Made by a program: the position numbers and the translations under genes. DNA of 64,000 nt from NCBI RefSeq assembly GCF_004023665.1, contig NZ_SAUF01000001.1, forward strand, positions 372,001 to 436,000, given 5' to 3'. The notes beneath the pieces are model-generated. The model was not told the DNA's origin. It did not search any database and was given only the letters and a program-made list of their open reading frames with translations. This DNA is from Afifella aestuarii (GTDB taxonomy: Bacteria > Pseudomonadota > Alphaproteobacteria > Rhizobiales > Afifellaceae). The stretch's first letter is position 1; every line of letters begins with the position of its first letter. Below, piece after piece: positions 10,173 to 19,708 of the stretch.

Positions 10173-10193
10173 GGGCCGGCGCCAGGCCGGCCC
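10173..10193 (+). promoter_or_regulatory. GC-rich hairpin just after gltB
   Basis: GGGCCGGC and GCCGGCCC pair perfectly around five bases, beginning 11 bases after the gltB stop. There is no T-run, so it looks more like an mRNA stability or partial attenuation element than a full terminator. It sits in the unusually long 247-bp gltB-gltD gap. Confidence 0.4.
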
Positions 10194-10408
10194 ATCACGA
10201 CAGGTGCGGAGCGCGCCACGAGAGACACGCGAGCAAGGGCGGCGCGAGTAGGGGCATGGGGCCGATCTGCGGGCATTTGCCCGCCAGGCGGAACTGGAAA
10301 TCCAAAAAAGGCTGCGGCATGAAGTCTGACCGGATCGGGATCTCCGGCGGCGGGCTTTCGGCACGACGAGTGCGGGGCGGCAGCGGGAATGACGGGTGAA
10401 GCGTAGTT

Positions 10409-11848
10409 ATGGCTAAAGTCACAGGCTTTCTGGAGATCGATCGGCAGGAACAGCGCTACCAGCCGGCTTCCGACCGCATCCGGCATTTCAAGGAATTCGT
10501 CCTGCCCTTGCCGGAGCCGGAGGTGCGCCGGCAGGCCTCGCGCTGCATGGATTGCGGCATTCCCTATTGCCACGGGCCGACGGGCTGCCCGGTGCACAAC
10601 CAGATCCCCGACTGGAACGATCTCGTCTGGCAGGGCGATTGGGAGGAGGCCGCGCGCAACCTCCATTCCACCAACAATTTCCCCGAATGGACGGGCCGCA
10701 TCTGTCCCGCGCCTTGCGAAGAGGCGTGCACGCTCAATATCGAAGACGTGCCGGTCACCATCAAGACGGTGGAGCAGGCGATCGCCGACAAGGCTTTCGA
10801 GCAGGGCTGGATCCGTCCGCAGCCGGCGGAGCGAAAGACCGGCAAGCGCATCGCCATCATCGGTTCGGGCCCGGCTGGCATGGCGGCGGCCCAGCAGCTC
10901 GCGCGCGTCGGCCACGACGTGCATGTCTATGAGCGCGAGCCGAAGGCCGGCGGGCTCTGCCGCTACGGCATCCCCGACTTCAAGATGGAAAAATACCATA
11001 TCGACCGGCGTGTGACGCAGATGGAAGGCGAGGGCGTCATCTTCCATTACGGCGTCAATATCGGTGTGACGAAGCCGATGAAGGAGCTCGTCGATGAGCA
11101 CGATGCCGTGTTGATTGCCACCGGTTCTGAGCGGCCGCGCGATCCGGGCATCGGCGGCATGGAATTGACCGGCGTGCATTACGCCATGCCCTATCTCATT
11201 CAGTCGAACCGGCGCGTGAACGGCGAGCCGGTGCCGGAGATCGATCATCCCGACGACATCTGGGCCGGACGCCGGCATGTCGTGGTGGTCGGCGGCGGCG
11301 ATACGGCCTCGGACTGCGTCGGCACGGCGTTCCGCCAGGGCGCGATTTCCGTCACGCAGCTCGATATCCGCGCCTGCCCGCCGGAGAAGGAGAACAAGGC
11401 GCTGGTGTGGCCGTACTGGCCGACGAAGCTTCGCACCTCTTCCAGCCAGGCGGAGGGGGCGGAGCGCGAATTCCAGGCGGCGACGCTCGAATTCGTCGGC
11501 AAGAACGGCGTTCTGACCGGCGTGAAATGCGCTCGCGTCGATGAAAAGCGCCAGCCGCTCGAAGGCACGGAATTCATCCTGAAGGCCGATCTCGCCTTCA
11601 TCGCCATCGGTTTTTCCGGACCGCTGGAAGACACCTTCGTCAAGGAATTCGGCGGCGCGCTGAAGCAGGACCGGCGCACCAACATTCTCGCCGACGAGAA
11701 GAGCTATCGCACCTCCGTCGACAAGGTGTTTGCGGCCGGCGATGTGCGGCGCGGCCAGTCGCTGGTGGTGTGGGCGATCCGCGAGGGCCGGCAGGCGGCG
11801 CGCTCGATCGACGAGTTTCTGATGGACGAGACCTCGCTGCCGCTGTGA
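10409..11848 (+). CDS. gltD: Glutamate synthase [NADPH], small subunit
   Basis: A 479-residue flavoprotein that takes electrons from NADPH and passes them through Fe-S clusters to GltB. The N-terminal ferredoxin-like part carries cysteines 46, 49, 54 and 60 ([15 protein letters not shown]) and 99, 103 and 107 (CPAPCEEAC). The FAD dinucleotide fold begins at GSGPAG (about 152-157), the NADPH fold at [12 protein letters not shown], and the C-terminal FAD contact is [15 protein letters not shown]. Length is normal. It follows gltB in the same direction, separated by 247 bp instead of the usual short spacer. Confidence 0.95.
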   Translation: MAKVTGFLEIDRQEQRYQPASDRIRHFKEFVLPLPEPEVRRQASRCMDCGIPYCHGPTGCPVHNQIPDWNDLVWQGDWEEAARNLHSTNNFPEWTGRICPAPCEEACTLNIEDVPVTIKTVEQAIADKAFEQGWIRPQPAERKTGKRIAIIGSGPAGMAAAQQLARVGHDVHVYEREPKAGGLCRYGIPDFKMEKYHIDRRVTQMEGEGVIFHYGVNIGVTKPMKELVDEHDAVLIATGSERPRDPGIGGMELTGVHYAMPYLIQSNRRVNGEPVPEIDHPDDIWAGRRHVVVVGGGDTASDCVGTAFRQGAISVTQLDIRACPPEKENKALVWPYWPTKLRTSSSQAEGAEREFQAATLEFVGKNGVLTGVKCARVDEKRQPLEGTEFILKADLAFIAIGFSGPLEDTFVKEFGGALKQDRRTNILADEKSYRTSVDKVFAAGDVRRGQSLVVWAIREGRQAARSIDEFLMDETSLPL

Positions 11849-11922
11849 CGGCAGATCTAAGCGGCGATGTGACTTCAGATATAACGAAGGCCGGGGCCTC
11901 GGCGCGTTTCGACGCGTGAGGT

Positions 11923-13362
11923 CTATTCGGCGGGTGCCGCTGACGCTGCGCGTTCTGCCGGGTCCGGTTCTGGATTGTCGGCCTCAGCTTCGGGCGAGGT
12001 GGCGGCCGAAGCACTTTCATCGCTTTCGGCCGGCTTTTCGGATGACGTCTCGGCCGCCTTGTCGGCGGCTTTGACCGGCGGCGTGCGCCGCTCCGGCGGC
12101 CAGCGGTAATCGTCGATGCGACCGGCCGGCGGCGGCGTGCCGGCGATCATTTTGGCGAGCAGGGCTTCCGCCTCGGGCTCGACGTCTTCCTCTTCGACCT
12201 TTTGCGGCGCCGCTTCGGCGGGTGAGGAGCGCGGAACGGCAGCCGTTTCGTCCTCTGCTGCAGGCGCGTCCTCGTCGCTGCCTTCCTTGCCGGCGCCTGT
12301 CGGCTGCTCGGCTCTGATCCGGGGCGTATAGGTGGAGAGGCCGCCGGCGTTGCCCAAGATCAATTTGTCGATCGGGATCATGGCGCTGATCGCAGGCCGG
12401 GCTTCCTTCTCGGCCGCGGCTTCGCCCTCTTCGAGGGAGGCCAGGAACGGCGAGCCGGTCTTCAGGATTTCCTGCAAATCGCGCTCGATGAAGAAGGCGA
12501 GCTTGCGCTGGCCGGCGCGGGTGAAATTGAGCCCGTCGCCGACGCGCAGCTGCCGGTTCTGGCCGTTCATGTCCGGGCCGGAGGCGACGTATTTGCCTTC
12601 GTCGTCGGCAAAGCCGTTCCACACATCGACGAATTTGACTGGCGAATCTTCCAGGGTCTCGCGGTAGATGGAATTGAAGGCGCTGTAATCGCGCGACATG
12701 ACGGAGGAGGCGACCGGCACGAGGCCCACCCAGATGCCGGGCTCGCCGCTTTCGGCGATGACATTGGCGAGTTTTGCGACACGGTCGCCATAGGCCTCGT
12801 TCCATTCGTCGCCGCGCACCGCGAGCTTGCCGATCTCCTGGCGGTCGTTGCCGCCGAGCATGACGACGACGGCATCCGGCTTGTGCTCCGCGATGAGCTC
12901 GGGAAGCCGCGCCGGCCAGTCGTAGAAATCGTCGCGCACCAGGCCCGAGGAGCCGTTGGCGGCCTGGATGATCATGACTTTCGGGTTTTCGGCGAAGGCT
13001 TCGTCGAGACCCTTGGCGATGCTGCGGGCGAAGAAATCGCCGACGACGAGGACGCGCTTTGCGTCTTCCGCCTTCTCCACGATGTCGACCTGCGGCTCCA
13101 CGGGTGCGCGGGGCGTGCTGCGGCGCGTGGACCGGCGCGGGGTGGAGCGCTGCGGGGCGCGCTGGCGCGTCTGCGGCTCCTGGCGCTGCGGCTGGGCGTT
13201 GCGCCGCGGGCCGAACAGGAAGCGGAAGAGGGACGGCTGGCGGTCGTTCTGGGCGACGACGATCGTCTCGGCCGCTGCGGCACGCGAAGTGACATCCATC
13301 TCCGCGCCGAGAAAGGCGAGAGCGGCGAGCGCCACCATGAAGCCTGCAAAGAAACTGCGCAT
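11923..13362 (-). CDS. DUF459-type SGNH-fold exported protein
   Basis: A 479-residue protein with an N-terminal signal or anchor (hydrophobic residues 5-20, AAAAE near 32), a basic Pro/Arg/Ser linker (about 55-90), an SGNH-hydrolase-like domain (about 100-310) and an acidic Ala/Glu/Pro-rich tail. Block I reads VVGDFFARS, so the catalytic GDS Ser is replaced by Phe-Phe; block III is VVMLGGNDRQ and the last block DGLNFTRAGQ has Asn where the catalytic His normally is. This matches DUF459, which rhizobia carry near surface-polysaccharide genes. It may bind rather than cleave glycans. Its role here is inferred only from the neighbouring galE and galU. Confidence 0.75.
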   Translation of the reverse strand: MRSFFAGFMVALAALAFLGAEMDVTSRAAAAETIVVAQNDRQPSLFRFLFGPRRNAQPQRQEPQTRQRAPQRSTPRRSTRRSTPRAPVEPQVDIVEKAEDAKRVLVVGDFFARSIAKGLDEAFAENPKVMIIQAANGSSGLVRDDFYDWPARLPELIAEHKPDAVVVMLGGNDRQEIGKLAVRGDEWNEAYGDRVAKLANVIAESGEPGIWVGLVPVASSVMSRDYSAFNSIYRETLEDSPVKFVDVWNGFADDEGKYVASGPDMNGQNRQLRVGDGLNFTRAGQRKLAFFIERDLQEILKTGSPFLASLEEGEAAAEKEARPAISAMIPIDKLILGNAGGLSTYTPRIRAEQPTGAGKEGSDEDAPAAEDETAAVPRSSPAEAAPQKVEEEDVEPEAEALLAKMIAGTPPPAGRIDDYRWPPERRTPPVKAADKAAETSSEKPAESDESASAATSPEAEADNPEPDPAERAASAAPAE

Positions 13363-13603
13363 CTCACGCTCCCGCGCCTGGCCGGTTCGTCCGGTCGATC
13401 ACCGGGATCGACGGTGGCGGCGCCTTTCGGCTCCGCGCCGAGGGTTCATCGTGTCGCAGCACATGACGCGAACCGGCGCGGCATTCAAGCCGCTCGTTTG
13501 AGGGCCCATGTTAGCGTGGCTTCCGGCGCGGCAAAAGCCGCCGTGGCACGCCGGGGCGAGAAACCGCCATGACACCCGGCCGTAAGAAAGGCGGCGATCC
13601 GCC

Positions 13604-14590
13604 TCAGGCGGCGCGCATGGCGGCGCGGGCCTCCCAGGCGAGCGCGTGTTCCAGGATCGTTTCGAGATTGGAGAAGCGCGGCTGCCAGGCGAGCGCCTTC
13701 AGGATGCGGTGCGGATCGGCGACGAGGCTGACGATATCGTCGGCCCGGCGGGCGCGGGCGCGCACATCGAGCACTTTGCCGGCGATCCTTTGCACCGCGT
13801 CGATCACTTCAAGCACGCTGTGGCCCTGGCCATAACCGCAATTGACGGTGAGGCTGTCGCCGCCGGCTCGGAGATAAGCGAGGGCGGCCAGATGCGCATC
13901 GGCGGCGTCGGCGACATGCACGTAATCGCGAATGCCGGTGCCGTCGGGCGTGTCGTAATCGGTGCCGAAGACGGGCACGTATTCGCGCCGGCCGAGGGCC
14001 GCTTCGAGCACGATCTTGACGAGATCGGTGGCGCCGACGATCGCATGGCCGACGCGGCCCGACGGATCGGCGCCGGCGATATGGCCGGTGCGCAGGCTGA
14101 CGCTCTTGAGGCCGTAGGAGGCGCCGGCCTCAGCGAGCATGCGCTCCGCCGAGGCCTTGAAGACGGCGTAGGACGTCAGCGGCTCGAGCGGCGCGGTCTC
14201 GGGGACCGGATTTTCGGCAGGGTGGCCGTAGACGGCGGTCGACGAGGACAGGACGATGTGGTCGACGCCGTTCGCGACCGCGGCGGCGATCAATTCGCGC
14301 GTCTTGATCGAGTGGTTCAGATAATAGCCGAGCGGGTCGGCGACGGAATCGACGACGACGAGGGCGCCTGCGAGATGCAGGACGGCATCGACGCGGCGGG
14401 TGCGCATGATGTGGTTGAGGAGAAGCCGGTCGCCGACATCGCCGATGACGAGTTCGGCGCCGCGCGGCACGGCCCATTCATAGCCTGTGGAAAGGTTGTC
14501 GAGGACGACGACGTTCTCGCCCTCGTCGCGAAGCGCGAGCACGAGCTGGCTGCCCAGATAACCGGCGCCCCCCGTTACCAGAACGCTCAT
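13604..14590 (-). CDS. galE: UDP-glucose 4-epimerase family protein
   Basis: A 328-residue extended short-chain dehydrogenase/reductase that should interconvert UDP-glucose and UDP-galactose for surface polysaccharides. The NAD fold is GGAGYLGSQ (7-15), the catalytic triad is Ser116/Ser117 in LSSSTAVYG plus Tyr141 and Lys145 (SYAVFK), and the C-terminus carries GTGIRDYVHV and LAW-P. It departs from the norm where the family has RYFN-x-AGA: here it reads RTGHIAGADP, which changes a UDP-contacting Asn. The exact sugar nucleotide is therefore less certain. It diverges from galU with a 148-bp shared upstream region. Confidence 0.85.
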   Translation of the reverse strand: MSVLVTGGAGYLGSQLVLALRDEGENVVVLDNLSTGYEWAVPRGAELVIGDVGDRLLLNHIMRTRRVDAVLHLAGALVVVDSVADPLGYYLNHSIKTRELIAAAVANGVDHIVLSSSTAVYGHPAENPVPETAPLEPLTSYAVFKASAERMLAEAGASYGLKSVSLRTGHIAGADPSGRVGHAIVGATDLVKIVLEAALGRREYVPVFGTDYDTPDGTGIRDYVHVADAADAHLAALAYLRAGGDSLTVNCGYGQGHSVLEVIDAVQRIAGKVLDVRARARRADDIVSLVADPHRILKALAWQPRFSNLETILEHALAWEARAAMRAA

Positions 14591-14738
14591 GCGCGCCCGT
14601 CCCCTTTCTTCTGGCCTTCACTTTTTGCGGGCGTCGCCTAGGTTTTGAGCCTGCGTGCGCCACCCCGACCCGCCTGGACTCGTGCGGGACGCTTATTCTA
14701 AACGGGTGTCGCGCTTGTCCGTACCCCAAGAGGTTCCC

Positions 14739-15635
14739 GTGGTTAACCGGATCAGAAAAGCCGTCCTGCCTGTCGCAGGCCTCGGCACACGATTTCTTCC
14801 CGCTACCAAAGCCGTGCCGAAGGAGATGCTGACGATCGTCGACCGGCCCGTGCTGCAATATGTGGTCGACGAGGCGAAGGCCGCCGGCATCGAGCATTTC
14901 GTCTTCGTCACCGGGCGCGGCAAGGGCGTCATCGAAGACCATTTCGATATCCAGCCGGAGCTCGAAGACACGCTGAAGGCGCGCGGCAAGACCGCCGAGC
15001 TCGACGTGTTGAAGGCCGAATTGCCGCCCGCCGGCGGCACGAGCTTTACCCGCCAGCAGGCGCCGCTCGGTCTCGGGCATGCGATCTGGTGCGCGCGCGA
15101 GATCGTCGGCGACGAGCCGTTTGCCGTGCTTCTGCCCGACATGCTGATGCGCTCCGAGCCCGGTTGTCTGGCGCAGATGATGACCGCCTACGAAAAGCAC
15201 GGCGGCAACGTCATCGCGCTCGAAGAGACGGTGCCGGAGCAGGTGCACAAATACGGCATCGTGGCGCTCGGCGAGGACGACGATGTCGGCGTCGAAATCA
15301 CAGGCATGGTGGAGAAGCCGAAGAAGGAAGAGGCGCCTTCGACCTTCTATATTTCCGGCCGCTACATCCTGCAGCCGGAGATCTTCAAGCTTCTGGAGAC
15401 GACGAAGCCCGGCGCCGGCGGCGAGATCCAGCTGACCGACGGTATGAAGGCTCTCTCTGAGAAGCAGCGTTTCACCGGCGTGCGCTTCCGCGGCGTGACC
15501 TTCGATTGCGGCGCGAAATCCGGCTTCCTTGCCGCCAATGTCGCCTATGCGCTCGACCGCGAGGATATCGCGGACGATTTCAAGGCGGAGCTGAAGAAGC
15601 TCGGCAAGGATTGGCTGAAGGGCCTCGTCGGCTAG
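14739..15635 (+). CDS. galU: UTP-glucose-1-phosphate uridylyltransferase
   Basis: A 298-residue nucleotidyltransferase making UDP-glucose from UTP and glucose-1-phosphate. It contains the signature [18 protein letters not shown] with the catalytic Arg and Lys, [10 protein letters not shown], a LLPDM metal site and [13 protein letters not shown] 14739 is chosen because AAGAGG lies five bases upstream and the protein then starts just before the first strand ([13 protein letters not shown]); an in-frame ATG at 14655 would add 28 unconserved residues. Its product is the substrate of the divergent galE. An inverted repeat follows the stop codon. Confidence 0.93.
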   Translation: MVNRIRKAVLPVAGLGTRFLPATKAVPKEMLTIVDRPVLQYVVDEAKAAGIEHFVFVTGRGKGVIEDHFDIQPELEDTLKARGKTAELDVLKAELPPAGGTSFTRQQAPLGLGHAIWCAREIVGDEPFAVLLPDMLMRSEPGCLAQMMTAYEKHGGNVIALEETVPEQVHKYGIVALGEDDDVGVEITGMVEKPKKEEAPSTFYISGRYILQPEIFKLLETTKPGAGGEIQLTDGMKALSEKQRFTGVRFRGVTFDCGAKSGFLAANVAYALDREDIADDFKAELKKLGKDWLKGLVG

Positions 15636-15648
15636 TTTGGCCGATCAC

Positions 15649-15673
15649 GTCGGCGCCGTCCTATGGCGCCGAC
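15649..15673 (+). terminator. Inverted repeat after galU, possible terminator
   Basis: GTCGGCGCC (15649-15657) and GGCGCCGAC (15665-15673) are perfect 9-bp arms with a seven-base loop, 14 bases after the galU stop. No T-run follows, so termination efficiency is uncertain. Confidence 0.5.
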
Positions 15674-15855
15674 GTATAAGGGGGCTCCCTCCAAGGGATG
15701 CGGAAAGGTCGGAGGCGATGGCGTCTCCGATCCGACCTCGCGCCCGTCGCGCCACGCTTCATCAGCGCGGGATCAGCGCGAGGGACCTCTCGCCCCGGGA
15801 GAGGACGGGGGCTTCAAGCCGGGGATCAACGAGGGGCGGGGACCGGACGGGCGCG

Positions 15856-16752
15856 ATGCGGATTCCCAGAACCACGATGGAGCAATGGGCCGTCCTGCAG
15901 GCCGTCGTCGAGAGCGGCGGCTTCGCCCAGGCCGCGGAACGGCTCAACCGCAGCCAGTCCTCGGTCAGCTATGCCATCAGCCGCCTGCAGGAGCGCCTCG
16001 GCGTCGCGCTCTTTGAGATCGAAGGCCGCAGGGCCCGGCTGACACCGGCCGGGCGAAGCCTGTTGGCGGAGGCCAATCCGCTCATCGACGATCTCAGCCG
16101 GCTGGAGGATCGCGCCCGGTCGCTCGGCACCGAGGAGAGCCAGGTGCGGCTTCGCGTGGACAGCATCTTTCCCCGTCAGAGGTTGTTCGGCGCGCTGCAG
16201 GTGTTTGCCGAGCGCCATCCGCATGTGGAGGTGGCGCTGCGCGAGAGTGTGCGCGTGCCCGAGCCGGATCGGGCCTCCGACGATTTCGATCTCGCAATTT
16301 CGCTCTGGCAGCCGGGACGAGCCGATCAGCATCCGCTCATCGACATCCCGATGCTGGCCGTGGCCGATCCCGGGCATCCGCTGGTGCAAAGGTCGGGCGG
16401 CGCCATCACGCCGGCGACGCTGGCGCGCCATCTGCGTGTGGCGATCAGCGGCGACGGGGCGGTGATGGCGAGCGAGGGGCTGTCGCCCTCCGATGGCCGC
16501 ACCTGGGACGTGAACAGCCTGGAAGCCGGCGTGGAGGCAGTTCTCAGCGGTTTGTGCTGGGGCTGGCTGCCCGAACATCTCGTTGCCGCGCATCTGGCGG
16601 CGCGGCGCCTGGTGGAGCTCGATCTCGTCAGCGGCAGCCGGAGGGTCATCCCGCTCGCGCTGAGCTGGGCCGACGAGACGCGGGCCGGCAAGGCGGCCCG
16701 GGCGCTGGGCCGCCTGTTGCTCGACGGGCAGGATCAGGTCCGGCTGGCATAG
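15856..16752 (+). CDS. LysR-family transcriptional regulator
   Basis: A 298-residue regulator: N-terminal winged helix-turn-helix (residues 8-65, [20 protein letters not shown]) and a LysR substrate-binding domain from about 90 to 290. ATG 15856 is chosen because the start [11 protein letters not shown] lines up with the family; an upstream extension is low-complexity. The 3' end overlaps the convergent phenolic acid decarboxylase gene by 19 bp, which suggests but does not prove a link to phenolic acid response. The effector is unknown. Confidence 0.85.
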   Translation: MRIPRTTMEQWAVLQAVVESGGFAQAAERLNRSQSSVSYAISRLQERLGVALFEIEGRRARLTPAGRSLLAEANPLIDDLSRLEDRARSLGTEESQVRLRVDSIFPRQRLFGALQVFAERHPHVEVALRESVRVPEPDRASDDFDLAISLWQPGRADQHPLIDIPMLAVADPGHPLVQRSGGAITPATLARHLRVAISGDGAVMASEGLSPSDGRTWDVNSLEAGVEAVLSGLCWGWLPEHLVAAHLAARRLVELDLVSGSRRVIPLALSWADETRAGKAARALGRLLLDGQDQVRLA

Positions 16753-17249
16753 CCTTCGGGCAATTCCTCAGGCGCCACCGCGACGACGGTTTCGTCGTCG
16801 ACCGCGCAGGTCTCCAGGAACGTCACTTTGGCGAATTCGTCGATGACGAGCTTCGGATAGGTCGGGCCGGCATCGCGGAAGGCGCGCATCTCGTCGAGAT
16901 GCTCGTTCTGGAAGCACACCGTCTTCTTCGGATCCTGGGCGATCCATTGGGGGAAGAAGATGACGCCGTGGAGCTGGCGCTCGGCGAAATTCACCGAGAC
17001 GCTGACGGAGGTACCGGTCGGCTCGTCCCAGGACACCTTGAGCACGTCGTCGGAGAGGCGGGCCAGATGCACCTTCTGATCGCGCACCCAGCGACCGCCG
17101 ACCATGCCGCTGTGGATGCGGTAGTCGATGGTGTCGGCGTTCTTGATGTACATCTCGTACTGCCAGCCATTGTCATAGGTGTAGATGAAATGGCGGCCGA
17201 GGAACGGCTTCAGTTCCTCGGGTCTGGTGGAGGAGTAATCTTCGCTCAT
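16734..17249 (-). CDS. padC: Phenolic acid decarboxylase
   Basis: A 171-residue cytoplasmic enzyme of the cofactor-free PAD family, which decarboxylates ferulic, p-coumaric or caffeic acid to vinyl phenols. The family core is well conserved: [44 protein letters not shown] and TYPKLV. Residues matching the known catalytic set are Tyr23, Tyr25, Arg53 and Glu76 (a constant offset of five from the lactobacillus enzyme). ATG 17249 is the only plausible start, with GGGA eight bases upstream. It is a stand-alone gene; a plant or lignin-derived phenolic diet is inferred. Confidence 0.92.
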   Translation of the reverse strand: MSEDYSSTRPEELKPFLGRHFIYTYDNGWQYEMYIKNADTIDYRIHSGMVGGRWVRDQKVHLARLSDDVLKVSWDEPTGTSVSVSVNFAERQLHGVIFFPQWIAQDPKKTVCFQNEHLDEMRAFRDAGPTYPKLVIDEFAKVTFLETCAVDDETVVAVAPEELPEGYASRT

Positions 17250-17583
17250 CGCTGAAATCCCGTTGCTGTTACGGGAGGGAGGTAGGTCCGTGAAATCCGA
17301 ATAAAAAGTTCGAAATTCGCGGCGATATGATCGGAAAATCCGATGGGTCGGGTTTTGTTTGGACGTTCGGGGATAAGAGCTCTGGCGCCGGGGCATGAAG
17401 GGGTGGTGAGTTTCAAGGTCAGAGCCGCTGACCGCCCGGCAAACGGAGACACCCCTCCCCTGGCCCCTCCCCGCAAGGGGGAGGGGAAGAGGCCGTGCCA
17501 TAGGCTTCTTCCGTCAATCCTTGGATTCTGACGCTAAATTCTGGCCCAGGAGTCGGGTGCGAGATTCCGGGGCGCCTTGGACC
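17250..17583. other. Intergenic region upstream of padC with two inverted repeats
   Basis: This 334-bp stretch has no credible gene. ATCGGA and TCCGAT form a palindrome around AAA at 17330-17344, about 80 bp upstream of padC, a possible operator. CCCCTCCCC and GGGGAGGGG form a hairpin at 17464-17486; this CTCCCC-GCAAG-GGGGAG type of element is frequently dispersed between genes in alphaproteobacteria and could end the leftward or rightward transcripts. Confidence 0.5.
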
Positions 17584-19158
17584 CTAGCGCTTCAGACGGA
17601 GGCGGACGGAGACGGTGTTGGTTTCGACCGTCTCGCCCGGATCGAGGATCCTGCGCTCGTAGGTGTAGCGGCCGATGAGGGCGGCGTAGCGGTTGAGGTC
17701 GTAGACGAGGCCGCCGAAAGCGGTCCAGGTCGTCTCCGTGAGATCGACGCCGTGGTAATCGCGGTAATCGAGGCCGAGGCCTGCCTCTGCGAAGAGATTG
17801 TGGCGCATGCGCCGCTCAAGCGTCAGATCGGCGGAATGGATGACGGAGCCCGAGGCGCCCTCGATCGTCGTTCCCTCCGTCGTCGTGGCGAGGTCGAGGC
17901 GGACATTGGTGAGGCGGCGCGGCGACCACAAGAGCGCGGCCGTCGCGAGCGGCGCGTTGAGATCCTCAAAACGCGGATCGTCGTAGTTTTCGTGGCGATA
18001 GCCGACGCCGATCTCGCCGGCGAGTTTCGGCGACAGATTGACGATGACGCCGCCGGTCAGTTCGCCCCAGCGGCTGTCGCGGCGATAGCCGGCGGCATCC
18101 GTTCTCTCGTCATAGCGGGTGGTGCCGAGACGCGCCTCCACGAAAGGCTCGAGCGCTGGCGAGATGAGATAGCTCGCGCGTCCGGTCAGCGCATAATCGT
18201 TGTTGTTGCGGTCTTCCTGGCTGATCGTGGCGCCGGAGGCCGTGGTGACGTCTTCGTAGGTTTCGCGCTCGAAGGAGCCGCGCAACGACATGCCGAGACG
18301 GTTGAAGCGCTGGGTGACGCCGAGAGCGGCGTTGTAATTCTGTTCGGCCGGACGTTCGACGGCGGCTGACGGCGTGTCGGGATCGGTGAAGGATTCCAGC
18401 GTGTAGAGATAGCCCGCCTCGACATTCATTTCCGTGTCGGAGCTGATGTCGTAGCGGCCGGTGAATTTCGCCTCTGCCTCACGGTCGTCGTTGGCATGGT
18501 CGTCGTAGAAGCTTGCCGTGCCGCGGAGGTCGAGTTCGACGGCGTGACGGTCCCAGTCGGATTGCAGATTGAGGGTGGGGGCGACGAGGCCGCCCGCCTC
18601 CCAGGATTGCTGTTCGTCGCCGTCCGGATTGTCGGAGGCGATGGCGCCCAGATCGAGCGTCGGGCGCAGGACGAAGGTGCCGACGCGCACACCGACCTGC
18701 GCATAGGGATCTTCCGCCTCTTCCTCCTCCACGACGCGGCGGATGAGACGGCGGCCGTCGAGCTGCGGTTTTGGCGTGGCGCGGCGCTGGCGCGGTTCCG
18801 GCTGAGGCGGGGACGGGGGCCCGGCAAGCGGAGGGCCTATCGGTTCGTCCGGCCTCGGCCCGAATGGGGGCGGGCCGATGGGCGCGTCGGGCGTGGGATA
18901 GGGCTGTCCGGGCGGCGGAGGCGGTGGCTCGGCTGACGCACTTTGCCCGGCCTCGTCGCCCGCGTCGCCGCTGTTCGCTTCGCCGCTATCCTGAAACAGC
19001 GTGTCCTCGTCGGCCGCATCGCTGCCGCGCAAGGTGAAGTCGGTGGGGCCTGAGGTTTCTTGGGCGCGCGCGGAGTTCGCCTGCACGACGAGAAGTGCGG
19101 GACCAAGGACGCCGATCAGTGCGGCGGAAGCAATGATGGCCGGCAGGCGCACGCGCAT
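17584..19158 (-). CDS. Outer-membrane beta-barrel protein (BBP2_2-like)
   Basis: A 524-residue exported protein: signal peptide 1-33 (cleavage after ARA), an acidic region, a Pro-rich linker (about 78-128) and a C-terminal domain of about 370 residues with alternating polar/aromatic strands (for instance VELDLRGTASFYDD, YALTGRASYLISP and TNTVSVRLRLKR) typical of putative beta-barrel porin 2 proteins. The final residue is Arg, not the aromatic residue usual for outer-membrane insertion. Such proteins often accompany exopolysaccharide genes, and galE/galU are near. No ligand can be named. ATG 19158 has GGAAAG just upstream. Confidence 0.75.
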   Translation of the reverse strand: MRVRLPAIIASAALIGVLGPALLVVQANSARAQETSGPTDFTLRGSDAADEDTLFQDSGEANSGDAGDEAGQSASAEPPPPPPGQPYPTPDAPIGPPPFGPRPDEPIGPPLAGPPSPPQPEPRQRRATPKPQLDGRRLIRRVVEEEEAEDPYAQVGVRVGTFVLRPTLDLGAIASDNPDGDEQQSWEAGGLVAPTLNLQSDWDRHAVELDLRGTASFYDDHANDDREAEAKFTGRYDISSDTEMNVEAGYLYTLESFTDPDTPSAAVERPAEQNYNAALGVTQRFNRLGMSLRGSFERETYEDVTTASGATISQEDRNNNDYALTGRASYLISPALEPFVEARLGTTRYDERTDAAGYRRDSRWGELTGGVIVNLSPKLAGEIGVGYRHENYDDPRFEDLNAPLATAALLWSPRRLTNVRLDLATTTEGTTIEGASGSVIHSADLTLERRMRHNLFAEAGLGLDYRDYHGVDLTETTWTAFGGLVYDLNRYAALIGRYTYERRILDPGETVETNTVSVRLRLKR

Positions 19159-19243
19159 AGGCTTTCCGGTCCCGCGACGCGCGGGACATGCCTGCCAAGC
19201 GGTAAACGCTTATAGTTAACGCAAGGTTTGCGGAGGTTCCGGC

Positions 19244-19708
19244 CTAATCGTGGCTGAGCGGGGCTTCGGGTTCGACCAGCAAAAGCGCGCCATCGGCGCC
19301 GACGATGCGGATGCGCGCGCCCGCCGGCGTATCGGGGCCGCTTACCCGCCAGACGCTGTCGTCGATGCGGATGCGGCCGGAGCCTTCCGCGATCGGTTCG
19401 GTGAGCGTGAAGGTGCGGCCGTGGAGACGGGCGGTGCGCAGGTTGAGATATGGATCGCTCGACGGCGCGTCGCGATAGCCGAAGAAACGGCGGCCGGCGA
19501 GAGCGGCGACCACCGACAGAACGGCAAAGCCCAGGATCTGCATCTGCCACGGCCAGGAGATGGTGACCGCGCTCACCCCGATGAGGAGCGCGGCGACGCC
19601 GAACCACAGGAAGAAGAAGCCGGGGGCGAGAACCTCCACGCCGAGAAGGACGAGCCCGAGGATCCACCAGGTCCAGCCGCCGAGGCTTTCGATCGCGGCT
19701 TGGATCAT
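19244..19708 (-). CDS. NfeD-family membrane protein
   Basis: A 154-residue protein with two or three transmembrane helices (about 10-30, 35-50 and 55-75) and a C-terminal OB-fold domain (about 85-150; ARLHGRTFTLTEPIAEGSGR, IVGADGALLLVEP). It is the short, NfeD1b-like form that partners SPFH proteins and helps organise membrane microdomains. Its ATG overlaps the stop codon of the upstream qmcA-like gene (ATGA), so the two are translationally coupled, the standard arrangement of this pair. Confidence 0.85.
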   Translation of the reverse strand: MIQAAIESLGGWTWWILGLVLLGVEVLAPGFFFLWFGVAALLIGVSAVTISWPWQMQILGFAVLSVVAALAGRRFFGYRDAPSSDPYLNLRTARLHGRTFTLTEPIAEGSGRIRIDDSVWRVSGPDTPAGARIRIVGADGALLLVEPEAPLSHD

